From Paenibacillus arenosi (GTDB lineage: Bacteria; Bacillota; Bacilli; Paenibacillales; Paenibacillaceae): 64,000 bases of DNA. The notes under the pieces are model-generated. The model had not been told where the DNA came from. It saw only the letters and a program-made list of their open reading frames with translations, and did not search any database. The position numbers were made by a program, and so were the translations under genes. This document shows, piece after piece, positions 8,789 through 16,519 of the stretch (the stretch's first letter is position 1; each line of letters begins with the position of its first letter). The stretch covers positions 1 to 64,000 of the forward strand of contig NZ_JACYTN010000010.1 of assembly GCF_014841135.1 (NCBI RefSeq). Reading direction: 5' to 3'.

Positions 8789-9344
8789 TCACCGCAGCCT
8801 CCTTATTCGCACTTATCAATTTCTTGCGTATTCGTTCATATCGCTTCCGTATCGCTGCTGGATTGCTGTCCATAATGTCTGCAATTTCATTAAAATTGTA
8901 CTGTTCCACTGCTTTTAACAAGAGCACATGTCTCTCTTCTAGAGTAAGGCATTCCAGCATCTCATCGATCATTTGCTCATGATGATTCGCATAGGCCGGC
9001 CGCAGCACAACTTCCTGTTTGTAACGAGAAAATAATCGATTCCAGCGATTCCTCTTCTTCATCACGTTCAAACTATGATGATAAGCAATCTTGTTCAGCC
9101 ATGCGGAAAAGGAAGTCTTCTGCTCGTACTGCTCGATCTTGTCGTAAGCGATAATAAAAATGTCTTGCAATACGTCCTCTGCTTCTTCTCGGCTTTTAAG
9201 AAGATAGTAGCAGTATTGATAGATTTGCTTTTCAAAGTGTCGAATAATATCGGCAAAAGCTTGTTGGTCGCCAGCTTTCACTTGTTCAACCAGCCATTCG
9301 ATATGCTGCTTGCTATCTTTCTCCCCGGGGATGAGATGTGCCAA
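8763..9344 (-). CDS. ECF RNA polymerase sigma factor
   Basis: A sigma-70 family ECF factor of 193 residues. Region 2 covers about residues 20-85 (FEKQIYQYCYYLLKSREEAEDVLQDIFIIAYDKIEQYEQKTSFSAWL, with the core-binding DVLQD motif). Region 4 covers about 115-175 (LTLEERHVLLLKAVEQYNFNEIADIMDSN…RKRYERIRKKL). The open frame extends upstream to 9404, but the extension contains AAGGAGGTGG read as coding. The real start is therefore TTG at 9342-9344, 5-6 bases past that ribosome site. It is first in a three-gene operon with the anti-sigma and a second sensor-domain protein. Such factors usually activate their own operon; I could not fix its promoter. Confidence 0.9.
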   Translation of the reverse strand: MAHLIPGEKDSKQHIEWLVEQVKAGDQQAFADIIRHFEKQIYQYCYYLLKSREEAEDVLQDIFIIAYDKIEQYEQKTSFSAWLNKIAYHHSLNVMKKRNRWNRLFSRYKQEVVLRPAYANHHEQMIDEMLECLTLEERHVLLLKAVEQYNFNEIADIMDSNPAAIRKRYERIRKKLISANKEAAVNGALVESG

Positions 9345-9404
9345 AGGACCACCTCCTTGTTTATTTACTATATATAACAATATGAATAGGTCGATTTGTG
9401 ACAT

Positions 9405-9825
9405 TAGAAAAAGTTAATGTATATCCTGCAACAAATTTCTATGGAAATTTATAGCGCCTGCTGATTACACACAAATAATCATTTTCAAAAACATATCTCC
9501 GGATGCACTAAATCATCGAGTATCTGTGAAAGTGTCTGTAACGAGGGCCATGGGCGTTATTTGGGCAACGGTTACATTTCAAAATCTACTGATACCATAA
9601 TATAGCCTCCGAAAAAATATTTATAGCAGTTGTTTCCATACTTTACTCTACAAGAAAGACACTTGACTATTTCCCAACACAAACACGAAACATCATGGTA
9701 TGATGGGAGGCGACTATATAAGTAAAAAGTTACGTATATATGTATGCAAAATGCTATGTATCTTCATGCATCTACTAACGACGACCAACGAGTACTAACA
9801 TCCCAATGGAGTGAGTGAGTAATCA
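9405..9825. other. Divergent intergenic region
   Basis: About 420 bases lie between the sigma operon (leftward) and the LysR gene (rightward). It must hold both promoters. One plus-strand frame (about 9465-9597) stays open for some 40 codons (IIIFKNISPDALNHRVSVKV…), has no start or ribosome site and matches nothing I recognise; it may be a gene remnant or chance. A TTGACT (9663) and a TATGAT (9699) occur, but their 30-base spacing is too wide for a sigma-A promoter. Confidence 0.4.
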
Positions 9826-10698
9826 ATGAATACAGATTGGCTGCAAAGCTTTATTGAAGCTGCTAGACAAAAAAGCTTATCTAAAGCGGCTTATGCGTTG
9901 AATCTTTCTCAGCCTGCAATTAGTAAGCACATTCGCAATCTTGAACATCACTATAACGTGGTGTTGTTTCATCGAACGTCGAGCGGGATTGAACTGACGG
10001 AAGCGGGTGAACATTTTCATACCCGAATTGCACCTGTATTTACAGAACTACTCGACATACATCAAGAAATGCGGGAATACGATAAAACGGCACCTATCGC
10101 GTTAGGAACTCTGCCTAGTTTAGCGACCTATTATTTGCCGCAAAGAATGAATCATTCATCGTTACCGGATCAAGTCGTAAGCGTCATGATTCAAAACACT
10201 TCCGTTGAGCTTGTACATTCGTTAAAAGAAGGAAGACTCGACGCTGTATTGGTTGATCAAGGTTATGTCACTGCATCGCTTTGGAAAAAAGAGCTGTTTA
10301 ATGAAGGTTACTACGCAGTGTTTCCTTTGAATCATCCATTTCATTCACGCAGTTCCATTAAGCTCGCGGATCTGAATCAAGAATCCTTGCTCGTACATCA
10401 ATCGCCTTGTGATACGAGAACATTTATCCTTGCACAATTCGATGCTGCTGGTTATAGACCTCTTGCGATAACTGAAGTCGCCTCTGGAGACTTTATTTTT
10501 GGTGCTGTTGCAGCTGGAATGGGCATTACTATCGTTCCAGAATTGAATGCTCAAAACCTGGGGCATCTCCAATTGTTCGCGCTACCGATCGAAGACTTGG
10601 ATGGAAGACGCTCTATTACATTGATTGCTCAAGATGCACAATTAGGATCAAAGCTCTACAATTGGATTACATCGTATTCGGAATCTGCGACTAAGTAG
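9826..10698 (+). CDS. LysR-family transcriptional regulator
   Basis: A 290-residue LTTR. The N-terminal winged helix-turn-helix (residues 1-60) reads WLQSFIEAARQKSLSKAAYALNLSQPAISKHIRNLE, typical of the family. An effector-binding domain of periplasmic-binding fold follows (about 88-285), with the usual LGTLPSLATYYLP start and the VASGDFIFGAVAAGMGITIVPE segment. A GGAGTG site precedes the ATG. The MFS gene follows in the same direction after 66 bp, so control of that transporter is likely. The effector is unknown. Confidence 0.9.
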   Translation: MNTDWLQSFIEAARQKSLSKAAYALNLSQPAISKHIRNLEHHYNVVLFHRTSSGIELTEAGEHFHTRIAPVFTELLDIHQEMREYDKTAPIALGTLPSLATYYLPQRMNHSSLPDQVVSVMIQNTSVELVHSLKEGRLDAVLVDQGYVTASLWKKELFNEGYYAVFPLNHPFHSRSSIKLADLNQESLLVHQSPCDTRTFILAQFDAAGYRPLAITEVASGDFIFGAVAAGMGITIVPELNAQNLGHLQLFALPIEDLDGRRSITLIAQDAQLGSKLYNWITSYSESATK

Positions 10699-10764
10699 TT
10701 ATACAGCGCTACTAGCTGTTCTCTGCATAGTCAAGAAAATAAACTTAAGGTGGCTTCACAGGTA

Positions 10765-11988
10765 ATGGCAACATTTTTCTTACTGATTATTTATTTAGCC
10801 TTTATTAGCTTAGGTCTGCCGGACTCCTTGCTCGGGGTTGCATGGCCAATTATGCACAAGGAATACGATGCATCGTTCGAAACTGCTGGCTTCCTGTCTA
10901 TGATCATTGCAGGCGGTACCATTGTCTCCAGTTCAATGAGCGGCCTCATGCTTAAGTGGTTAGGAACTGGAAAAGTAACCTTTATTAGTAGTCTCATGAC
11001 CGCTGCTGCACTACTTGGATTTGCATATGCGCCGTCATTGATCTGGCTGATTGTACTGGCTATTCCTTTAGGCTTAGGAGCTGGTGCAGTTGATGCAGCT
11101 TTAAACAACTATGTAGCTTTGCACTACAAAGCCCATCATATGAGTTGGCTTCACAGCTTCTGGGGTGTAGGTGCAACAATTGGCCCATTCATTATGTCTT
11201 ACTATATGGTTGGCAGTAGCGGCTGGAGAGATGGATATTTTACAATCGCGATGATTCAGTTTGCGTTGGTTGCTATTTTACTGCTCACTCTCCCTCTCTG
11301 GAAACGAGTTGTGCATAAAGAAAACGATGAGTCTCATACTGACACGACTGCTATTCATAGCGAGATTGATGTAACGATATCTGCTCACGATGCACAAAAC
11401 AAAAAAGTCAGTCCTTTAAAAATGAAAGGTGTTAAAGCAACGCTACTTGCCTTCTTATTCTATTGCGGAACAGAAGCAACGATGGGACTTTGGGGCAGTA
11501 GCTTTCTCGTAAATGTGAAAGACTTACCCGCTTCCGTAGCAGCACAATGGGTGTCGATGTATTATGCAGGCATAACAGTCGGCAGATTCATCACCGGATT
11601 TATTACTTTAAAAGTGAGCAACAAAATTTTGATTCGTTCCGGACAATTAATAGCTTTGACGGGTGCAATCATGCTATTGCTACCGCTACCAACCACGTTT
11701 TCGTTGATTGGCTTTATTATGGTCGGCTTAGGTTGCGCACCCATTTATCCATGTATGCTCCATGAGACACCTGTACGCTTCGGAAAAGAGCAATCTCAAC
11801 ATCTTATGGGTTATCAAATGGCCGTCGCTTATACTGGTGCTACCTTGCTACCTCCTTTACTCGGATGGGCGGCGTCATTAACTACGATCGCGATTATGCC
11901 ATATGTCGTCGTATGCTTTATAGTCGCCATGCTGTTTGGTTCTGAGAGAGGAAATGCTGTATGGAAAGGACTTAAGCAGAAAGTATAA
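10765..11988 (+). CDS. MFS transporter
   Basis: A membrane protein of about 407 residues with 12 predicted helices and a polar central loop rich in His, Asp and Glu (about residues 185-215). MFS hallmarks include the glycine-rich helix PLGLGAGAVDAALNNYVALHY and a second-half counterpart. An in-frame GTG at 10750 lies inside the AAGGTGG ribosome site, so the ATG at 10765 is taken as the start. It resembles FucP/YfkF-like sugar or drug MFS proteins by general architecture only; the substrate is unknown. It is probably co-regulated with the LysR gene before it. Confidence 0.85.
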   Translation: MATFFLLIIYLAFISLGLPDSLLGVAWPIMHKEYDASFETAGFLSMIIAGGTIVSSSMSGLMLKWLGTGKVTFISSLMTAAALLGFAYAPSLIWLIVLAIPLGLGAGAVDAALNNYVALHYKAHHMSWLHSFWGVGATIGPFIMSYYMVGSSGWRDGYFTIAMIQFALVAILLLTLPLWKRVVHKENDESHTDTTAIHSEIDVTISAHDAQNKKVSPLKMKGVKATLLAFLFYCGTEATMGLWGSSFLVNVKDLPASVAAQWVSMYYAGITVGRFITGFITLKVSNKILIRSGQLIALTGAIMLLLPLPTTFSLIGFIMVGLGCAPIYPCMLHETPVRFGKEQSQHLMGYQMAVAYTGATLLPPLLGWAASLTTIAIMPYVVVCFIVAMLFGSERGNAVWKGLKQKV

Positions 11989-12101
11989 TAATACAATTTG
12001 ACAGGCTCACCTAACTCTTGGATAATAAATGATATGAGAACGTATGTTTCATTTCTATTTGAAGCATACTATATCCATTGTTCCTAAGGAGTGAATCAAC
12101 G

Positions 12102-12521
12102 ATGAGCAGCAATTCCATGCAAAAAATTTCTACGTTTCTGATGTTTACAGGTCAAGCTCGAGAGGCTATGAACTATTATATGTCCATCTTCGACAATGCC
12201 GAAATCGTAAGTGCAAAGTACTATGGACCGAACGAGGATGGCCCTGAGGGCACGGTGATGCAGGCGATATTATCCATTCATGGGCAGCAGTTTATGTTCT
12301 TTGACAGTTTCGTGAAGCATGACTTTGGTTTTACGCCAGCTATCTCGTTATTCGTTAATTGCGATACAGAGGCTGAAGTTGACCACGCTTTCGAAAAGTT
12401 GTCTCAGGATGGAAAAGTGATGATGCCTTTAGCCGCTTATCCATTTAGTAAGAAATTTGCATGGGTGGCCGACAAATTCGGTGTAACATGGCAGCTCAAT
12501 CTAGTGGATAGCGAAGCATAA
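12102..12521 (+). CDS. VOC-superfamily (PhnB-like) protein
   Basis: A protein of about 139 residues of the vicinal oxygen chelate fold, in the PhnB/3-demethylubiquinone-methyltransferase-like branch. It starts with KISTFLMFTGQAREAMNYYMSIF and has QFMFFDS in the middle and FGVTWQLNL at the end, all characteristic. The frame is open from 12078, but ATG 12102 follows an AAGGAG site at the right distance. Members of this branch are mostly of unknown substrate. It is a single-gene unit ending at a strong terminator. Confidence 0.85.
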   Translation: MSSNSMQKISTFLMFTGQAREAMNYYMSIFDNAEIVSAKYYGPNEDGPEGTVMQAILSIHGQQFMFFDSFVKHDFGFTPAISLFVNCDTEAEVDHAFEKLSQDGKVMMPLAAYPFSKKFAWVADKFGVTWQLNLVDSEA

Positions 12522-12543
12522 TTCCAACATAGTATGAACGATT

Positions 12544-12598
12544 AAGAACCGAGCAGCAAAGACAGTGTTGTCCTTGCCTACTCGGTTCTTTTGTTTTT
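12544..12598 (+). terminator. Rho-independent terminator
   Basis: AAGAACCGAG (12544-12553) pairs perfectly with CTCGGTTCTT (12581-12590), followed by TTGTTTTT. It ends the VOC gene transcript. Confidence 0.85.
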
Positions 12599-12674
12599 CA
12601 ATCTAGACAATGGAATAAAATAAAGGGATACTATCATCAATATTCGAATTCAAATGTAAAGGAGGCCTCACGAT

Positions 12675-12923
12675 TTGATATCGTTATTAGCAGCATTACC
12701 TATTCTACTTGTCCTTGTGATAGCTGTCTGCTGGTTCATTTCAAGGAAGCTCAAACCCCTACAAGCCATTCTCTTAGGAATACAATTTACTATATTAGCA
12801 ATATTCATTTTATTAATTGGGAAGTTTGTCTATAATGGCTCTGGCTTTCTTTTAGCTATCTCCATGTTTCTTTGTGTGTTCGGAACGACCTTGTCTGTTG
12901 TTCATATCTTTAAGAAAAATTAG
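12675..12923 (+). CDS. Small membrane protein
   Basis: An 82-residue protein with three predicted membrane helices (about 3-23, 30-52, 56-76) and a lysine-rich end. It starts at TTG 12675, nine bases after a strong AAAGGAGG site, which is the main reason to call it real. I recognise no family. It converges on the EamA transporter gene, with only 11 bases between the stop codons. Confidence 0.6.
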   Translation: MISLLAALPILLVLVIAVCWFISRKLKPLQAILLGIQFTILAIFILLIGKFVYNGSGFLLAISMFLCVFGTTLSVVHIFKKN

Positions 12924-12934
12924 CGTGAACTTGT

Positions 12935-13891
12935 TTACTTTACCGCATGGCTGGGTTGCACAACAATAGGCTGCTGCTGCACGCCTTTCTTTCTACCCAA
13001 GTAATTCGCTCCTACTACACCAGCAATAATAAGTACAGAGCCAATAAGATGATACACCGTTATTTCCTCACCTAAGAACATTGCTCCTGCCGCCATCGAG
13101 ACAATCGTTGATAAATTCGAGAACACGCTCATTTTAGACGCTTCCATTTTCGATAAAATATAGTTCGCCGCCAACGCTGTACCAAGTGAAGATATGACAC
13201 CTAAAAATAGAATCGATACGACAAATGTGCTGTTTGTGATTGGCGCTAAGAAATGAGCTGTAGTTCCAGCGCTGATATGCTGGACCATCGAAACGACTAA
13301 AAATGTAACAAATCCTACTCCAAGCATCAGATAAGTGAGTTCTGCGGGACTAAACTGCTTCGAAAGCGATCTTGCCATTACACTATATCCCGCGAAAGCA
13401 ACACATGTCATAAACAATAGAAGCAATCCTGTCACATTCGAGAAGTCGATCGTGCTCCCCATCATTACGAAAATAAATACAACTCCGAAAACAGACAAAA
13501 ATATTGAACATTTTTGCAGCAACGACGTTTTTTCTTTCAAAAATATCGATGCAAGAATTAGGGTTACTACAGGGGTGCATGCATATAAAATTCCACCTTC
13601 TGCTGAGCTAGCATATTGAAGCCCAAATGCTTGCAAAGTGAAAAATCCTAACGGGTACATTAATGAAAGAAGCAATGCTTTATACAGTGCCTTCCCTCGA
13701 TATTGAAGCTTAATCCAGCCGAATACAACTGGTATCGACATCACGATAAAAGAAGCTGCAAAGCGATATGTCAATGTGTCCAGCGGCGCTGCGTAGTCCA
13801 ATGTAACTTTGGCAAATAAAAATGAAAATCCGATAATAATGGCATTTATTACTGCTAGAAAATATGCGAGCTTAATCCCTGTTCTGTTCAT
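12935..13891 (-). CDS. EamA/DMT-family transporter
   Basis: A drug/metabolite transporter of about 318 residues with ten predicted helices in two EamA repeats (residues about 8-140 and 155-295). Repeat ends carry the usual signatures (GLQYASSAEGGILYACTPVVTLILASIFLKEK and SNLSTIVSMAAGAMFLGEEITVYHLIGSVLIIAGV). The open frame reaches 13933, but ATG 13891 follows GGGAG at proper spacing. It is divergent from the MocR-type regulator at 14161, the common arrangement when such a regulator controls an exporter. The substrate is unknown. Confidence 0.88.
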   Translation of the reverse strand: MNRTGIKLAYFLAVINAIIIGFSFLFAKVTLDYAAPLDTLTYRFAASFIVMSIPVVFGWIKLQYRGKALYKALLLSLMYPLGFFTLQAFGLQYASSAEGGILYACTPVVTLILASIFLKEKTSLLQKCSIFLSVFGVVFIFVMMGSTIDFSNVTGLLLLFMTCVAFAGYSVMARSLSKQFSPAELTYLMLGVGFVTFLVVSMVQHISAGTTAHFLAPITNSTFVVSILFLGVISSLGTALAANYILSKMEASKMSVFSNLSTIVSMAAGAMFLGEEITVYHLIGSVLIIAGVVGANYLGRKKGVQQQPIVVQPSHAVK

Positions 13892-13966
13892 GTGTATTCT
13901 CCCTTTCTCTCTGTGTAGCCATAACGGGAACAAGTGATATCCAACTCCCTTGTTCGTTACGTTTCA

Positions 13967-14023
13967 CGATACAATAGATTCGATTCGCAGCCGAGAAGCA
14001 AATTGCGCAACTGTATCGATACA
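13967..14023. promoter_or_regulatory. Candidate operator of the MocR-type regulator
   Basis: The heptamer CGATACA occurs at 13967-13973 and again at 14017-14023, exactly 50 bases apart. The second copy is half of a perfect 12-base palindrome TGTATCGATACA (14012-14023). It lies between the divergent EamA and MocR/PdxR genes. MocR-family regulators are known to bind direct repeats with distant half-sites; the assignment here is inference. Confidence 0.4.
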
Positions 14024-14160
14024 CGTAACACGGTTATTACTGTCAGAATGGAATCAGCATGGTAACATATACACTAGAACGAAAATGCACACCTTTCGTT
14101 GCCTCACAAGTGCGGGCTTACGTCAATGAACTGCTAAAGGGCATACATAGAGGAGTAATT

Positions 14161-15507
14161 ATGAAAAAATATCAGGCCATCACTGCGGATATTGAATCTA
14201 AAATCCGAGAAGGACATTACAAATCAGGTCAGAAGCTGCCATCTGTTCGCCAAGCCATGCAAATGTATCACTGCAGCCAAAGCACGATCACGCAAGCCTA
14301 TACAGAGCTTGAACAACGACACGTGATTTATACGATTCCACAGAGCGGTTACTATGTAGTAGATCGATTCGGCTCCGATCAAACTAACAGAGGCAGTTTC
14401 AATGACGGGAACGGGATTGACTTTTCATCTGCATCACCCGATCTTCATTTATTCCCGTATCGAGACTTCCAACATTGCATGAACAAAGCAATCGATACGC
14501 ATAAATACAACTTATTTACTTACGGCCATCCACAAGGACTCTGTTCCCTCAAACAAGCGCTCGTATCGCTCTTAGCGGATGATCAAGTGTTTGCACGTAC
14601 AGAACAAATTATAGTTACGTCTGGCATTCACCAAGCACTAGAAATAGCAGCAAAAATGTCGTTCCCGAACCAACGCTCCACCATACTTGTCGAACAGCCT
14701 AGCTATGATCTCTATTTGCGTTATTTAGAAAGAGAAGGAATCCCAGTTCGCGGAGTTGCACGCACGGCACAAGGGATCGACTGGCAAGCACTAGAGGAAG
14801 CATTCAGCAGCGGAGAGATCAAATTTTTCTATACGATGTCACGCTGCCAGAACCCGCTCGGTACCTCTTACCGCACTGAAGAAAGGCGAAAATTAGCCAA
14901 GCTTGCCAGCACCTACGATGTGTATATTATCGAAGATGACTATATGGCAGATCTGGGCGTGGGCCGACAGTTCGATCCTATTTATTCATATAATCAGAGT
15001 TCTCACGTGATTTATTTGAAGAGTTTCTCTAAAATGATATTCCCGGGATTACGACTCGGCGTTGCTGTTCTTCCAGAGCAGTTAGTACAAACATTTCAAT
15101 CCTATAAAAGTTATGGCGATACTTCCCTTTTATCTCAAGCGGCACTTGAAGTGTACATCCGAAATGGCATGTATCAACGTCATAAGCAGCTTCTAAGCAA
15201 AGAATATAGTGCCCGTATGCAGGCGCTGCATGCAGCAGTTAAGCGATATAACGATAAAGGACTTGTACAGCTTTCAGAAACAAGCTCGAGCATGTATACG
15301 CAATTCAAATTGCCACTAACGATCAATATGGATCAACTTATAAAGCGACTTGCAACAAAGCAAATTACAGTCGCTCCTGGGAACCCCTTCTATTTGTCTA
15401 GTTGGCTGAATCGGGAAAAATTTCTACGGATGAGCATATCCAGAACATCTATTGAACAAATGGATCAAGGGATAAAGGACCTAATGGAAGAGATACAACG
15501 AGGATAA
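14161..15507 (+). CDS. MocR/PdxR-family GntR-aminotransferase regulator
   Basis: About 448 residues. The N-terminal GntR winged helix (residues 1-70: YQAITADIESKIREGHYKSGQKLPSVRQAM…STITQAYTELEQRHVI) is fused to a class I aminotransferase fold. The fold has the substrate region DFSSASPD, the PLP-binding Tyr/Asp region (IIEDDYMADL) and the PLP lysine in YLKSFSKMIFPGLRLG. Open frame exists from 14059, but ATG 14161 follows AGAGGAG. MocR proteins use PLP or a PLP adduct as effector. Being divergent from an EamA transporter suggests it regulates that gene. Confidence 0.9.
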   Translation: MKKYQAITADIESKIREGHYKSGQKLPSVRQAMQMYHCSQSTITQAYTELEQRHVIYTIPQSGYYVVDRFGSDQTNRGSFNDGNGIDFSSASPDLHLFPYRDFQHCMNKAIDTHKYNLFTYGHPQGLCSLKQALVSLLADDQVFARTEQIIVTSGIHQALEIAAKMSFPNQRSTILVEQPSYDLYLRYLEREGIPVRGVARTAQGIDWQALEEAFSSGEIKFFYTMSRCQNPLGTSYRTEERRKLAKLASTYDVYIIEDDYMADLGVGRQFDPIYSYNQSSHVIYLKSFSKMIFPGLRLGVAVLPEQLVQTFQSYKSYGDTSLLSQAALEVYIRNGMYQRHKQLLSKEYSARMQALHAAVKRYNDKGLVQLSETSSSMYTQFKLPLTINMDQLIKRLATKQITVAPGNPFYLSSWLNREKFLRMSISRTSIEQMDQGIKDLMEEIQRG

Positions 15508-15570
15508 ACATAGTGTTAGACGACGCTCAAAGATAAGTGCAGCAGTAAGAAAACAACGTACACCTACCGC

Positions 15571-15643
15571 AAAAATCCCCTTTAAGCATGCATGTTGCAA
15601 CGACATCATTTTGATGCGTCAGCTGCACGGCCTAAAGGGGATT
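15571..15643 (-). terminator. Terminator of the exopolysaccharide operon
   Basis: AATCCCCTTTA (about 15574-15584) pairs with TAAAGGGGATT (15633-15643). On the minus strand the stem is followed by TTTTT. The loop is long, about 48 bases. It lies just past the last gene of the operon (15665). Confidence 0.65.
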
Positions 15644-15664
15644 CATTATGTTATTTATGAGCAG

Positions 15665-16519
15665 CTACACATCATACTCCAACTGTTTCCTTGCCTGAGC
15701 AATGAAATCCAACGGAGTCGAGACCGTCTCCGCCTCGTACTCAATCGCGCCAATTATCAAATCCAAATCAATTTTGTACTTGCCTGTAGATTCAACCGCA
15801 TTAAATGCTGCTACTTTATCCTTAATTCGATTGATAACGATAGAAGCGCCTTCACGGTCAGTAAACAGCAGCAGCCCCCATGTCGGATCGTCGGAATTCA
15901 GCATATAGAGCGAGTCATTCATACGTATGCTTGTCTCACTCAATTTGGACAAATCGTAAATCAGCTCCGTCATTTGTTCCCTACTGACCATCTGCTTCAA
16001 TTCATCCCAATACCTTACCTTTACGACAAGCAGCGTAAGCTCTATTTGATAACGCTTGGATAGCGCCATAAATATCGTCGCATCCTTTTGGAATGATCGA
16101 CTGTTTTTTAGATCGGTATTTTCATCCATCGTTGCTAACGATTGATTTCTCTTCAGGAGCTGCTCATTCTCAGCCTGCATCTTCTGGTTACTAAATGTGA
16201 TCATCCACGCAACAATCGTAAACACAGGTGTCATGATGAGCCAGAAATAATGATGACCTTCCAGCGCACTGCCTTGCATTAGTGTTTGATAAAGCGTGAA
16301 TGTACCATAACCGAAAATAAACAGGACATTGAGGATAAGCCCGATGGTCAGCGATGTAAAGTACGTAATAATCGCAACGAGCAAAGCCACATTTAACAAT
16401 ATAATATTCAAGATATAACGGTTCGGATCTCCCGCAATGAATATGATACTGACAAACGTCATGACGATCCACAGTAAGAAAGCTCCATCGGACAGCAGAT
16501 TACTTTGATTACGTTTCAT
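15665..16519 (-). CDS. ydaK: Membrane-bound degenerate GGDEF protein, probable c-di-GMP receptor (YdaK/PssE-like)
   Basis: A 284-residue protein with four predicted membrane helices (about 12-110), a coiled segment, and a C-terminal GGDEF-fold domain (about 135-284). The GGDEF signature is replaced by NSDDP (208-212), so diguanylate cyclase activity is not expected. The inhibitory-site motif RxxD is kept as R199-M-N-D202, exactly five residues before the degenerate signature, the canonical spacing for c-di-GMP binding. Degenerate GGDEF receptors of this kind (B. subtilis YdaK, Listeria PssE) switch on their exopolysaccharide synthase. The gene overlaps the BcsB-like gene by 11 bp and has its own GGAGG site. 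It is last in the operon. c-di-GMP binding is inferred from motif spacing. Confidence 0.85.
   Translation of the reverse strand: MKRNQSNLLSDGAFLLWIVMTFVSIIFIAGDPNRYILNIILLNVALLVAIITYFTSLTIGLILNVLFIFGYGTFTLYQTLMQGSALEGHHYFWLIMTPVFTIVAWMITFSNQKMQAENEQLLKRNQSLATMDENTDLKNSRSFQKDATIFMALSKRYQIELTLLVVKVRYWDELKQMVSREQMTELIYDLSKLSETSIRMNDSLYMLNSDDPTWGLLLFTDREGASIVINRIKDKVAAFNAVESTGKYKIDLDLIIGAIEYEAETVSTPLDFIAQARKQLEYDV

Noticed and set aside
9465-9597. About 40-codon plus-strand frame in the gap between the sigma and LysR genes
   Set aside because: No start codon with ribosome site and no recognisable family; noted only as a possible remnant.
9663-9704. TTGACT and TATGAT as a promoter for the LysR gene
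   Set aside because: The spacing is 30 bases, far outside the sigma-A range.
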